Source of the DNA: Paenibacillus senegalensis JC66
GTDB lineage: Bacteria > Bacillota > Bacilli > Paenibacillales > NBRC-103111
NCBI RefSeq assembly: GCF_000285515.1
Contig: NZ_HE610964.1
Location: forward strand, 125,583-182,886
Direction of reading: 5' to 3'
Length of the DNA: 57,304 nucleotides
The position numbers were made by a program, and so were the translations under genes. The notes under the pieces are model-generated. The model was not told the DNA's origin, did not search any database, and worked only from the letters and a program-made list of their open reading frames with translations. Below, piece after piece: positions 8,041-17,561 of the stretch (the stretch's first letter is position 1; each line of letters begins with the position of its first letter).

Positions 8041-8646
8041 CTACGGGCCAACTTTAGAACCCGCGGCATCTAGATGAAGATAAGTGCCTTTTACCATTAC
8101 AAACATTACCGTGGTATTGGATTCCAGAGATTTAATACCTCTCCCTTCTCTAGGGAACAATAACAAGTGATTAAGCTCCACTTTGCTACCGGCTTTAATA
8201 TCCTTACCAGCTGTTACATCAGGTATACCGTTATCATCATCACTAACTGCTACCGCTTGTCCATTACGGACAATAACTTCAGTACCTGAAGAGGCATACA
8301 AGGTTTCCCCCGGTTGAAGTTCAACGACGGTTACGATCTGGGCACTTCCGTCGGATTCCCCAGTAGTACTTCCGCCGCTTGAGCCCGCGCGAGTTTCAAG
8401 TTCTTTCAATATCTCTTGCTTTAGCTTATTTAAATCGGCTTCCGTAATTCCGGATGGGCTCGATCCTCCACTTGGGGTTCCGCCATTAAACAGAGAATCT
8501 ACATAACTCTTTGTCACCAATGGGTCATCTGCTGTTCCAGGACTTACTGCATTCCCTCCATCCGCACTTGTTGTAATTATGGCTCCCAGCCATAGCCCAG
8601 CACCCAGGAGAACGGGTGCAACAATAAACTTCCATTTTGCTTTCAT
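8041..8646 (-). CDS. Secreted or membrane-anchored protein of unknown function beside the S-layer gene
   Basis: The 201-residue product has one N-terminal hydrophobic segment (about residues 6-27, signal or anchor). A short conserved-looking stretch DDPLVTKSYVDSLF follows, then a Gly/Ser linker, a charged helix EADLNKLKQEILKELETR that could form a coiled coil, and a second Gly/Ser-rich linker. The C-terminal beta-rich domain (about 108-201) begins VVELQPGETLYASSG. The stop is 7 codons past a FVMVKGTYLHL segment. I recognise the general type from Paenibacillus surface loci but no function. It lies downstream of the S-layer gene in the same direction, separated from it by a terminator. Confidence 0.8.
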   Translation of the reverse strand: MKAKWKFIVAPVLLGAGLWLGAIITTSADGGNAVSPGTADDPLVTKSYVDSLFNGGTPSGGSSPSGITEADLNKLKQEILKELETRAGSSGGSTTGESDGSAQIVTVVELQPGETLYASSGTEVIVRNGQAVAVSDDDNGIPDVTAGKDIKAGSKVELNHLLLFPREGRGIKSLESNTTVMFVMVKGTYLHLDAAGSKVGP

Positions 8647-8790
8647 TTTCTCTTATCACCTCAAGTAAGAATGAATAGTAGTATGTATTTTTCACAAATA
8701 AGTTCTTGAACTGAAATTCTTTAGAATAACCCATTAAATTTTCATCTATGTAGTTATACTTTGGCTAATAGACAAAGTTGCTCTATTAAA

Positions 8791-8822
8791 AGAAAAGAAC
8801 CCCCGTAAGGGGGTCCTTTCTT
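8791..8822 (-). terminator. Terminator of the S-layer protein gene
   Basis: On the minus strand, AGGACCCCC-TTAC-GGGGGTTCT forms a GC-rich stem followed by TTCTTTT, starting about 15 nt past the stop codon. Confidence 0.9.
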
Positions 8823-8836
8823 TAAGCTAATATAGA

Positions 8837-11722
8837 TTAGCTACCAGCGTTAACATCAACATCAGCAGTTACGGAATATCCGTTAGCTGTGCTTACAGTT
8901 ACTGTGAAGGAAGTTACGCCAGATCCAACAGTGATAGTACCATTGTTGTTGTTAGTAACAGTTCCACCTTCAACGTTAGTAACGATTGCACGAACACCGA
9001 ATGCTCCAATTTGCCACAGATCAGCGTTTTTAATTTCTACGCCATATTGATCTTTGACTTTAATTTCGCCAAGAATGGACTCATCCCAAAGGTTGATGGA
9101 TCCAGTTCCAGCGCTTCTGTTTTTGCCGTTGTGCTTAGCAGTAATAGATTGAGCAATTGGTGTAGCTTCGCTAACTTCAACATCTCTCAATTGAGCATTG
9201 TATTGACGGCCAGCGATCTCAATAACTGCATTGAGGTTCACTTTACCAGCTTTTTTACCGCTGAGCTTAAATTTACCATCTTCTGCAATAATGTTTGCAA
9301 CATCATTGTTGTCAATTCCTACGCTAATGATAGCACCAGCAGGTACAGCAATCGTTCTACCGGAGGAATCTTTAGCGGTCAATTTAATTTCTCTTTGGTA
9401 AGCTTTGTAAGTGTCGCCTGTAACAGTAGTGCTTCTAAATTTCTCATTAGCATAAATGCCGTTGGAGAAGGACTCCAGCTCGTAAGTTAAGTTGCGAGCA
9501 TCTTCAGCTTTAATTGTACTGAAAGTGAAAGTTGCAGTATCTACAACGGAACCAGTTTCAGTATCAATCAATCTAGCTGTGAATCTGTATTCGGCTTCTG
9601 CTCTGTTAGTTGCGGAAGCAGTGAACGTAATATTTTTGTCATTAACATTGTTCACAATGTCAACTGTACCAGTGTACTGGTTATTAGCATTCGCAGTCCA
9701 AGTAACTGGGTTGGAATCGCCAGAAATACGAGTTGTTTCCGTCTCTACTTTGCGATTTTGGAAGATCTCAATATCTTCACCATATTGATCTTTGAACTTC
9801 AGCTTCAGGCTGCTTTCTGAACCAGGAAGCAGTCTTTGTCTCATGTTGGAAGAAATGTACACATCGTTTACATAGCGTCTTTCTTGAATTGTAACATTCA
9901 AGTTAGCCATTTTGCTGGTTCTAGGAATTTGAACCTGGATGTTAATAGTACCTTTTCTGTCGTCATTGTTAGGTAATACATAAATCTTACCTTTGTTGAC
10001 ACCAGACTTCTCAACATCAACAGTAGCCAAGTTGGAGTGACCGAAGACATACATTTGATTTTCATTGAATGCTTTTACGATGTCGTCAGCGGAAAGAGTA
10101 TCTCCGTGTTGGTCTTTAACAACCAATGGGATGTACTTCTTCTTAGTGTCACCAACTGCAACAGTTTCATTGAACTCTCCAAAGCTTACTTCATAAGGAG
10201 TTTTTGGAGAAGAAACATTCAATTTCAACTGAGAGCTGGAGCCAGTACCAGCAGCAACTGCATGAACGGTTGTTTCAGTGTCATAGTTATACTGATTGGA
10301 AGCCGTAATTCTAATCTCAGGAACATTGTCACCAGTTTCATCGGAAACAAATTCTAATTGAGAAAGAACTCCCGCAGGAACGCTGCTCAAGAAAACGTAA
10401 CGTTTAAGAGTTTCCAAATCTGTAACCGGATGACCGTATTGGTCTTGAGCATCATAAGTGATGTAAGCATAGTCGCCAGCATCAAGACGCTCTTTATTGT
10501 TTTGCAGAACCAGCTCATTCAGAGTGATTTTTCCAACAGTTTGGACATCACCAATTTGGAAAGCTTTGTTTGCAGTTACAGCACCATTCTCGGCAACAAT
10601 CGTGATAGCCAAGTAGCTACCTCTGCTCAGATAACCATTATCAACAGCATCAAGAGTGTTAACAGTCAATCTTTGTCTGTCGTTAGCTGCAGTAACAGCT
10701 ACGTTGTTGTTTCCGGAATGAATTGTGAAACGGGAAGCTGGCAGAGTCGAAACTTCACCGTATTGGTTTTTAGCTTCAAATTCAATGTTTACTTTTTTAG
10801 CTTGAGGAATAATATCGCTGGAAGCTTTGAAATCAATTTTTTCGATTCTTTCATTTTGAACGGAGAAATCCTTGTAGTCAGTACCGATTTCTACGCCATT
10901 ATCTTCAGCAGCACGAGCTAATTTAACGTTATAAGTGCCTTCAGTCATAGCTACGCTAGTTGTGAAAGTAGCTTTAGTCTTAGCATCGTTCCAAACCAAA
11001 CCGTCTTTTTCTGCCAGAGTCACTGCAGTGTTACCAGTACCTCTGTTCAGAGTCAGTTTGATTTTGCTAGCATCTTCAACAGCTTTGTTGAAAGTAACAT
11101 CGACTTTCTTAGCACCTACAGCTTTAGCATCAGTGATGGAAAGCTCAGCAGGTACATTAAGTTGCAGATATGCATTGTAAGCAGCTTCTACAAGCAGACC
11201 GCGTTTAGCAGCTACAGTGTAGTCGGATTGCTCGCTAATCAAATTAGCTCTCAAAGCAGTAGCAACGTATTGGATAGCCCAGTCGCTAACTTTACCGTTA
11301 ACAGCTTCGTCAACCAGTGTCAGATCAAATGTGCGTACCAAAGTGGCAGCCAATTCTTCGATCTTCACTTCACCGGATGGAGTGAACTGAAGGGGAACAT
11401 CCCAAGTTCCTTCCATAAGACCAGCTTTAGTAACTGCACCGATAAAACCAGTAGCCCAGCCAGCACCCAGAAGATCAGTGTAACCAGCTGCTGCTGCGCG
11501 GTCTTCGGACAGACCGTTAAGCAAAGTCAAAACTTTTGCAAATTGTGCGCGAGTCATCGCGTCGTCAAGGGCTGGCAGGTCGCCGTCAGTACCCTCGAAA
11601 ATTCCTTTTTCTTTAAGGAATTCATATTTCTCCATAGTTGTTTGCGGGTTAGCGGATACTACCGTAGCAAACATGGAGAAGACCATAGCTATAGCTAGGA
11701 GTAAAGACAAACTTTTCTTCAT
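8837..11722 (-). CDS. Putative S-layer protein with N-terminal SLH motifs
   Basis: The start chosen is the ATG at 11722 (MKKSLSLLLAIAMVFS), preceded by GAGGAGGAG; the frame extends 26 codons further without a ribosome site. A signal peptide ends near VSA. Three SLH-like segments fill about residues 28-190: the first carries TRAQ, while at the matching places of the second and third I read KIEE and KRGL. The rest (about 770 residues) is a series of beta-rich, Ig-like modules with recurring DQYG and DQHG turns. Size, SLH placement, low Cys content and a strong terminator suit a major self-assembling surface protein of about 960 residues, similar in plan to Paenibacillus alvei SpaA. SLH modules bind pyruvylated secondary cell wall polymer, which csaB in this window would make. 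Confidence 0.85.
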   Translation of the reverse strand: MKKSLSLLLAIAMVFSMFATVVSANPQTTMEKYEFLKEKGIFEGTDGDLPALDDAMTRAQFAKVLTLLNGLSEDRAAAAGYTDLLGAGWATGFIGAVTKAGLMEGTWDVPLQFTPSGEVKIEELAATLVRTFDLTLVDEAVNGKVSDWAIQYVATALRANLISEQSDYTVAAKRGLLVEAAYNAYLQLNVPAELSITDAKAVGAKKVDVTFNKAVEDASKIKLTLNRGTGNTAVTLAEKDGLVWNDAKTKATFTTSVAMTEGTYNVKLARAAEDNGVEIGTDYKDFSVQNERIEKIDFKASSDIIPQAKKVNIEFEAKNQYGEVSTLPASRFTIHSGNNNVAVTAANDRQRLTVNTLDAVDNGYLSRGSYLAITIVAENGAVTANKAFQIGDVQTVGKITLNELVLQNNKERLDAGDYAYITYDAQDQYGHPVTDLETLKRYVFLSSVPAGVLSQLEFVSDETGDNVPEIRITASNQYNYDTETTVHAVAAGTGSSSQLKLNVSSPKTPYEVSFGEFNETVAVGDTKKKYIPLVVKDQHGDTLSADDIVKAFNENQMYVFGHSNLATVDVEKSGVNKGKIYVLPNNDDRKGTINIQVQIPRTSKMANLNVTIQERRYVNDVYISSNMRQRLLPGSESSLKLKFKDQYGEDIEIFQNRKVETETTRISGDSNPVTWTANANNQYTGTVDIVNNVNDKNITFTASATNRAEAEYRFTARLIDTETGSVVDTATFTFSTIKAEDARNLTYELESFSNGIYANEKFRSTTVTGDTYKAYQREIKLTAKDSSGRTIAVPAGAIISVGIDNNDVANIIAEDGKFKLSGKKAGKVNLNAVIEIAGRQYNAQLRDVEVSEATPIAQSITAKHNGKNRSAGTGSINLWDESILGEIKVKDQYGVEIKNADLWQIGAFGVRAIVTNVEGGTVTNNNNGTITVGSGVTSFTVTVSTANGYSVTADVDVNAGS

Positions 11723-11923
11723 AACCTTTTTTTCTCCTCCTCGAAATCGTTTCGGTTCATGAGTGTGAGTAGTACAATAATTGGAGCTCGTTTCCCTCAT
11801 TGGCCGATTTCACCCCCTTTCCAGAGTTGAGCATCATTACTATTAATAAAGTCTGTAACATGGTGTCACAGAAACTAGTAAACAAAAACATAGAAAACTA
11901 GAGACTAGAATGCCACTTTACCC

Positions 11924-11952
11924 ATTATACAATGGCACTTCTTCGCCGTAAA
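11924..11952 (-). promoter_or_regulatory. Sigma-A promoter of the S-layer gene, -10 box inside a palindrome
   Basis: On the minus strand, TTTACG (11947-11952) and a perfect TATAAT (11924-11929) are spaced 17 bp apart. The -10 box lies inside the palindrome CCATT-GTAT-AATGG (11922-11935), itself within a wider TGCCA...TGGCA pair (11911-11937). Such symmetry could be an operator. Confidence 0.65.
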
Positions 11953-12174
11953 GAGTAATTTTGAGAATTTTATCCAGAGGAAGACTGATAGAAAGGCTGT
12001 TCTGCTTCACTCTAATGTATTAAACGTCTCAATTCGCAAAAAGTTGCGGTGGGCAGGAAAAAAGTTTCTTGCCCCAATGCGGGCTATCATTACGTTCATC
12101 CATTGCGTGTCTATGTATGATTAGCTGCTTTATTAGTATAACTCGTTCGATCGTTATCGTCATTCTGAAATAAT

Positions 12175-12213
12175 TACCATGCCGACAAACTATGTTGAAT
12201 TGTCGACATGGTA
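12175..12213. repeat. Inverted repeat downstream of the SlhA-like gene
   Basis: TACCATG-C-CGACAA and TTGTCG-A-CATGGTA form a 13-bp stem with one mismatch and a loop of 11-12 nt. It begins about 34 nt beyond the stop of the gene ending at 12247. No T-run follows, so it is either a factor-dependent end or a 3' stabiliser. Confidence 0.5.
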
Positions 12214-12246
12214 AAGGATAAAGAGCAATTATGCAGTTGTCGCCGA

Positions 12247-15200
12247 TTAATTCAAGTTCTTCGGAAACATCTTCGTCGATTGCTGCAGCAGTCTAATAGC
12301 AATCTGTCCGGCTTCCGCACGGGTCAAATTGGAACGCGGATCAAATCTGACCGTTGCCTTTTTCTCACCTTCCTGTAATGGATTGTCCTTGCCGATCATG
12401 ATCCCTGCCTTGTTGACCGCTTCTATAGCTGGTCTGGCGTAATAGGATATGGCACCTGCATCGGTAAAGCTCTTCGCCAGGGAAGCTTCCAGCTTCGCAT
12501 CGTTAAGCGCCAACCGCAGCTCAACCGCTCTGGCGATCATGGTAGCCGCCTGTTCCCGGGTCAGTCGTTCGGTCGGCCCGAAGTAGCGATTTGCTATGCC
12601 CTGAATGATTCCGGCTCTTGCCGCTGTCTCCAAATGTTCATAAGTCCATGTAACTGCCCGATCTCCCGGTGTAACATCAACGAATGTTGGCACCCCTTCG
12701 TAATTCAGAGGCAAGTTTAAGGATTTGACTAGCAAGGTAGCGAATTCTCCGCGGGAGATATAGTCGTCTACACCAAAATCCTCAGTCCGCAAATTAGTCA
12801 TAATGCCTTTGGAGAAAAGCGCCTCAAGAACATTTCTGGCCCAGGGATGGTTGGAAACATCGTTGAAACCGTAACGCAGCTTGGCGACCATGTAATAGCC
12901 GAAATCATCGAATGGAACCGTAATCGTGTTTCTCCGCGTATCAACAACTCCGCCAAGATTTACCCATTGGCCTTGGTCATTAAACATGAATACGGTAACG
13001 ACCGTTCCTGCGTCCTGCACTACAGATTCATCATACGTAAGGGTTAACTCGCCGCGATTCGTTGGAACAAGCTTGCGAGACGGTTCAAACAAAGTGAAAG
13101 TACCTTCCAGCGAGTACGGATTCAGTCCATTGGTGGCAGGCTTATAATTGGTGCTGCCTCGGGTTCCCGCTTCCCCTACCCCTCCTGAAATCCAATAAAT
13201 CGAAGAGATCGGAGTGAAATGATCCCGATTCATCAAGCTGGTAAACAAGCGGGACAAACGCGGCTCAATTGGCACAATACGATGGTCACCTGTTCCGCTG
13301 TCCGAGCCTTGGTCAGGATCGAAGCCGATAATGTTGCCGTAATCATTCATTCTTTCGACTACCCCATCGCTAGGATCTGCAATCCCGAATAAAAGCTTCG
13401 TATTATTATAAAACTGCTCCACCCCATTATTTAAGGAAGGATTAGCCTTTTTGAGCAGCGTTCCTCTAGGGAAGGTAAGCTCCAGCTTTTTATCAAACAC
13501 ACTGTGTTTTCTAGAAATTTCCTCCATATATTGCGAACCGATCTGATTGCTATAGGCATAGTACACATCGACCGCAGTGTTCAAATTACCCGATGGGCGG
13601 TTAATGACGATCTTAATGCTGTTATCTCTTGAAGCTTTTAAGCCGGTGTAATCGAGAATGAAGCGATCGCTATAGTCAGAGCGCTTTTCAGCAGGCTGTC
13701 CATTGATCAGCACTTCAGTTGCGCCTTCAGCTTCAATATCAAAACGGACAAAATTTTTGTTTACGACAATCCGGTCCCCCACTGTAGGCTGCGGCGCAAC
13801 GATTCTGAAATCAGCAACCTCTCTAACCACCTCAATTCTTTGGGTGGAAGTGGCGCCTACGTTATTTTTCAGCTCCAGCGTAAATGGGTAGGTTCCTGGA
13901 TTGCTCAAATCAAAATCACGAATCCGTAAAATAAAGTTTGCAGGATTCCCAAAATAATCGTATTCATAAGCAGTCGTGCCAATGAGAATCACATTGTTCG
14001 CTTTAGGCGTGCTTGGATTGTAAGGATCGGTTGTATTCGTTGTAGTATTAAATTCAATAATCGTCTCTCCGGCATGAGTGAGCTTAACATGGTTAGCCCC
14101 CCCGGCTTTTAACACGAGATCGACTTTTTTGTTGCTTGTTCTGAATTGGTTAGCTGCATAAATGATGTCTGGCGAATCGATAAAAATATGAGACAGCTCC
14201 GTGCTGTCATTTAACGCGGCTCTGCCGTTTCCAGGAATGATCACGGGCTCGAAGCGCTCAATTGTCGATACATTCGTATCCACAATATAGAGCCGGATTT
14301 CCTTGGTCACTTCGCGCCGATATTCCCCTTCCGTGTATACAACACGAAACACAAGGCGGTTCTCCCCATAGCTTAGATTACCGGGTTCCGTAGTTACATT
14401 CAACGGAGGAGCAGTAAAGTCCGTTACTTGACCCGGCTGGGGATTGACGCCAGGCAGACCATTAACGAAATATTCCAGTGAATACGAACCTTCGAAGCCG
14501 ACTAATTTGACAACTGGGCCGGCGATTGAGCGATTCGCTTGTCGGGAATCTATCGTGATGGTTTGTCCATCAAAGTAATTTTCTACGTAGATGAAATTTT
14601 TGGATACATAATTGATGGTTGCCATATACGCATTAGTACTGCCGGCAAACTGAAAACGAACCTGCTGCTGGCCGTTAGGGAAACCAGTAATTTGATAGAC
14701 ATGCACGTTGGCACTGCCTGATACATGCTGGATATTTACTTGGCCCATAGGAACCAGATTGGCTTGCAAGGCTTGAGCACTTGTGTAGCTTTTGTCCGCT
14801 GTTACTTTGACATAAAAGCTTCCTGATTGAACCTCGCTGTTATGAAGCGGGCCTACGACATTATTGGGATTGCTATCTGATAAAAGCTCTATGTTCTGAA
14901 TCAGCAGCTCGTTAGGCAAATAGCTGATTGTGCGCACAACCGTCGATTCCACACTATCATGCTCGATTTCAATCGCGATCCTCTGATCACCTTGTGCGGG
15001 CAAAGTGTACAACGCCGTTGTAAATTCAACCAGTCTGTATTTCATGGACATCCCGTCTGGAGAAGGAATGTCTGTAATGGTGAACGAGCCTTGTATGCCA
15101 AGCGCATCGGTTGTTCCATCCGGGTCATAAACCCGTACTTGAGCACTGTCAAACGGAGTCTGGCTATAAGGAACAATCATGCCTGCTTCCAAGTGCACCG

Positions 15201-16047
15201 AGTTAGCCGCATCTGTCAATATTGGTTTCGGACCAAGCATAGATTGGGCATTGCCGCTTTGCACGATATCTAGCTTGTAATAGGGCTGATCCGGGTCGTA
15301 GTAATAAATGGTGCGGTATACTTTTACCGTATTCGATTGGTTTTCAAGTTCAAACTCCAGCACGTTCTTTCCGGGCTGCAGCGTAATAGCCGGAACATAA
15401 AATGAGCCATCCTCAAGTACACTGGCTCTTCTTCCGTCCACCGTAACTCCTGTTGTGTTGTTAGCCTTACCATCTACGTAAACTTGCATAGTATAGCCTT
15501 CTCCAGCCGATGCTGGCTTCTCCAGAATCAAGCTGGCCCCTTCATTCAGATCGACCATCGACCCGCTATCTGCCCGAACCTGCAGCTGTTGAAGGTAGGG
15601 AGCATCATCATAAACAATATAAAAAGTATCACTGCGTTCAATATTGCCTTGTCTGCCAGTGACGGTCATCTTGTTAAAGCCGGAAAACAACTCAAGATTA
15701 CGAATCTCAAATCGATTGTCAGATAGCGTATTAACGGCCGCGGTAAAATAACGCTGGGGATCTTCTTTCCAGGTCCCGCCCTCGTTTACCAATTGCTCAA
15801 CTCGAACGGTTAATGAATCCGAGTTGACATACTGATACGTTCCGGTAATTGTTAGGCGGTTCGTATCAGCAATAAAGGAATTATCGCGGTTGATCGTTGA
15901 CGGGTTAGCCTTAGATGCCAACTGCTGGTTGTCAGGAAAAAAATAATTGGGTGCAGCCGCCTCGACGGTGCTTAATCCGGCTGGCAGCAGTCCGATAATC
16001 ATGGCAACCGCCATTACCGAGCACAGCCATTTTCTGATCTTTTTCAA
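12247..16047 (-). CDS. SlhA-like large surface protein with three C-terminal SLH domains
   Basis: The start is assigned to a TTG at 16047 (LKKIRKWLCSVMAV), because AAGGAGG lies 8 nt upstream; the frame stays open 32 codons further with no ribosome site. The protein has about 1266 residues. A signal peptide ends near VEA. About 1000 residues of beta-rich, Ig-like modules follow, then three SLH domains at the end with motifs SRGE, TREQ and TRAE. It sits next to tagO, tagA and csaB, the arrangement I recall for Paenibacillus alvei SlhA, a surface protein linked to swarming and biofilm formation. That role is inferred here. SLH domains would bind pyruvylated wall polymer. Confidence 0.85.
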   Translation of the reverse strand: MKKIRKWLCSVMAVAMIIGLLPAGLSTVEAAAPNYFFPDNQQLASKANPSTINRDNSFIADTNRLTITGTYQYVNSDSLTVRVEQLVNEGGTWKEDPQRYFTAAVNTLSDNRFEIRNLELFSGFNKMTVTGRQGNIERSDTFYIVYDDAPYLQQLQVRADSGSMVDLNEGASLILEKPASAGEGYTMQVYVDGKANNTTGVTVDGRRASVLEDGSFYVPAITLQPGKNVLEFELENQSNTVKVYRTIYYYDPDQPYYKLDIVQSGNAQSMLGPKPILTDAANSVHLEAGMIVPYSQTPFDSAQVRVYDPDGTTDALGIQGSFTITDIPSPDGMSMKYRLVEFTTALYTLPAQGDQRIAIEIEHDSVESTVVRTISYLPNELLIQNIELLSDSNPNNVVGPLHNSEVQSGSFYVKVTADKSYTSAQALQANLVPMGQVNIQHVSGSANVHVYQITGFPNGQQQVRFQFAGSTNAYMATINYVSKNFIYVENYFDGQTITIDSRQANRSIAGPVVKLVGFEGSYSLEYFVNGLPGVNPQPGQVTDFTAPPLNVTTEPGNLSYGENRLVFRVVYTEGEYRREVTKEIRLYIVDTNVSTIERFEPVIIPGNGRAALNDSTELSHIFIDSPDIIYAANQFRTSNKKVDLVLKAGGANHVKLTHAGETIIEFNTTTNTTDPYNPSTPKANNVILIGTTAYEYDYFGNPANFILRIRDFDLSNPGTYPFTLELKNNVGATSTQRIEVVREVADFRIVAPQPTVGDRIVVNKNFVRFDIEAEGATEVLINGQPAEKRSDYSDRFILDYTGLKASRDNSIKIVINRPSGNLNTAVDVYYAYSNQIGSQYMEEISRKHSVFDKKLELTFPRGTLLKKANPSLNNGVEQFYNNTKLLFGIADPSDGVVERMNDYGNIIGFDPDQGSDSGTGDHRIVPIEPRLSRLFTSLMNRDHFTPISSIYWISGGVGEAGTRGSTNYKPATNGLNPYSLEGTFTLFEPSRKLVPTNRGELTLTYDESVVQDAGTVVTVFMFNDQGQWVNLGGVVDTRRNTITVPFDDFGYYMVAKLRYGFNDVSNHPWARNVLEALFSKGIMTNLRTEDFGVDDYISRGEFATLLVKSLNLPLNYEGVPTFVDVTPGDRAVTWTYEHLETAARAGIIQGIANRYFGPTERLTREQAATMIARAVELRLALNDAKLEASLAKSFTDAGAISYYARPAIEAVNKAGIMIGKDNPLQEGEKKATVRFDPRSNLTRAEAGQIAIRLLQQSTKMFPKNLN

Positions 16048-16229
16048 ACTGGTTTCCTCCTTTTTGCTTATAGCTCTGTTAACCGTTTTGCTTAACCCTT
16101 TAGCGAAAACGGCAGCAGCTGAACGATACAAAGATATAGACAATATATCTTCATTATCGGCATTCTCGACAGTGAAGTTTAGGGCTTCTCCTACGGAATT
16201 TGACTTTGCCTAGTTTTCCGCAGAGAAAA

Positions 16230-16265
16230 CAAAAAAGACCCTGGCATATGAAGCGCCTAAGGCCT
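16230..16265 (-). terminator. Terminator after tagO
   Basis: On the minus strand, AGGCCTTAGGC pairs with GCCAGGGTCT (10 bp with two wobble pairs and one bulged A, 9-nt loop), followed by six T residues. It begins about 67 nt past the tagO stop and would end the pgcA-to-tagO gene series. Confidence 0.65.
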
Positions 16266-16331
16266 TATAGAACAAATTAAAGTAAGTATGAGTGCTTTAC
16301 AACTTGCATCTTTATACAGACAGGACCGGAT

Positions 16332-17435
16332 TTATTTAGTTACTCTTGAGCGTATGGACGCGGGCACTAATTTCTGAATGAGACGCAGAACCGGTTTGCG
16401 GCTTTTGCTAACAATCCCGATAGCCTCGGCTCCTATTTCCATGAACAGCAGCAACAGAACGACAACCAGTATTGCTCCCCATTGGGAAGCCTTCGACAGC
16501 AGGACAGCACATAAGCCGAAGAAAGAAGCTATTCCATAAATTATCAGCACGCTCTTCTTCATGCTAAAACCCAGTCCCATCAAGCAGTGGTGCAAATGTC
16601 CTTTATCTGCTGTAAAAATCGGCTTGTTGTTCAACTTGCGCCGCAAAATCGCCATCAATGTATCGGATAAAGGTACTCCAAGAATCGCTAGCGGGACGAG
16701 GAAGGATACGATCGTCGCAGATTTGTAACCAAGAATAGACAAGGTTGCCAGACTGAATCCTAAAAATAACGAGCCCGAGTCCCCCATAAAAATTTTGGCG
16801 GGGTGGAAGTTATAAAACAAAAACCCTATAGTGCTTCCTAGAAGGACTACACACAGCAGGATGACGGTGACATTCCCCATCATGATGGCCAGTACTAGCA
16901 GCGATGTTGTAGCAATAGCGGACACTCCAGCTGAAAGACCGTCTAGACCATCTATTAAGTTTATCGCATTGGTGACACCGACAATCCACAGCACCGTTAA
17001 CGGGATACTGAACCAAGGATTCAAGTCCATAGCGTCAAAAAAGGGCAGTTTAATGTAGTCAATCTGCAGACCAAAGGAAATAACAATGGACGCGGCAATG
17101 ATTTGTCCAAGTAACTTGACCTTAGGAGACAGATCATATTTGTCATCTAGCGCTCCGACCAGAACAATTACGGCTCCTCCAAGGATAAGTCCCATGGCTA
17201 CATCCATATTATAGCCTGTTGTAGCCGGTGCCATGATCAGGTAGGACCCGACAAAGGCCAGGAAAATAGCTAATCCGCCCATTCTGGGCATAATTTTAGA
17301 GTGGACAGAACGATGATTGGGGACGTCTATAGCCCCGACTTTAATCGCCAACTTTTTGACCAGCGGCGTTAACACGACTGAAAGCAAGCATGCCGCAGCA
17401 AAGCCAATGATATATATCCATGCATTACCACTCAT
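16332..17435 (-). CDS. tagO: Undecaprenyl-phosphate GlcNAc-1-phosphate transferase
   Basis: The 367-residue polytopic membrane protein (about 10-11 helices) belongs to the MraY/WecA/TagO family. It moves GlcNAc-1-phosphate from UDP-GlcNAc to undecaprenyl phosphate on the inner membrane face. Family motifs are present in order: ALDDKYDLSPKVKLLGQ (D97/D98), NAINLIDGLDGLSAG (about 157-171), FMGDSGSLFLGF (about 217-228) and the histidine motif HLHHCLMGLG. It is the last gene of the wall-polymer series, 126 bp after tagA, and starts secondary cell wall polymer or teichoic acid synthesis. Confidence 0.93.
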   Translation of the reverse strand: MSGNAWIYIIGFAAACLLSVVLTPLVKKLAIKVGAIDVPNHRSVHSKIMPRMGGLAIFLAFVGSYLIMAPATTGYNMDVAMGLILGGAVIVLVGALDDKYDLSPKVKLLGQIIAASIVISFGLQIDYIKLPFFDAMDLNPWFSIPLTVLWIVGVTNAINLIDGLDGLSAGVSAIATTSLLVLAIMMGNVTVILLCVVLLGSTIGFLFYNFHPAKIFMGDSGSLFLGFSLATLSILGYKSATIVSFLVPLAILGVPLSDTLMAILRRKLNNKPIFTADKGHLHHCLMGLGFSMKKSVLIIYGIASFFGLCAVLLSKASQWGAILVVVLLLLFMEIGAEAIGIVSKSRKPVLRLIQKLVPASIRSRVTK

Positions 17436-17561
17436 GAATTCACAACCTCTCCGTACTCCGTACTGCTTTAGTTTCCCTTTTTATTATGTGTTACTGCACA
17501 TAGGCCAATTCCCACATTCTACCCCAAATCATGGGCAGCGGATAGTCCTTGCCTAGAAAAT

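Larger units (their letters stand above)
11723..12246. other. Long untranslated region upstream of the S-layer gene
   Basis: This 524-bp stretch separates the slhA-like gene from the S-layer gene. It contains a good promoter (11924-11952), giving an untranslated leader near 195 nt, and an inverted repeat (12175-12213). Apart from the non-initiated extension of the S-layer frame, I see no gene here. Long leaders that stabilise mRNA are typical of S-layer genes. Confidence 0.6.

Noticed and set aside
11723-11800. Extended N-terminus of the S-layer protein
   Set aside because: The extra 26 codons precede a clear ribosome site and signal peptide and have no start signal of their own.
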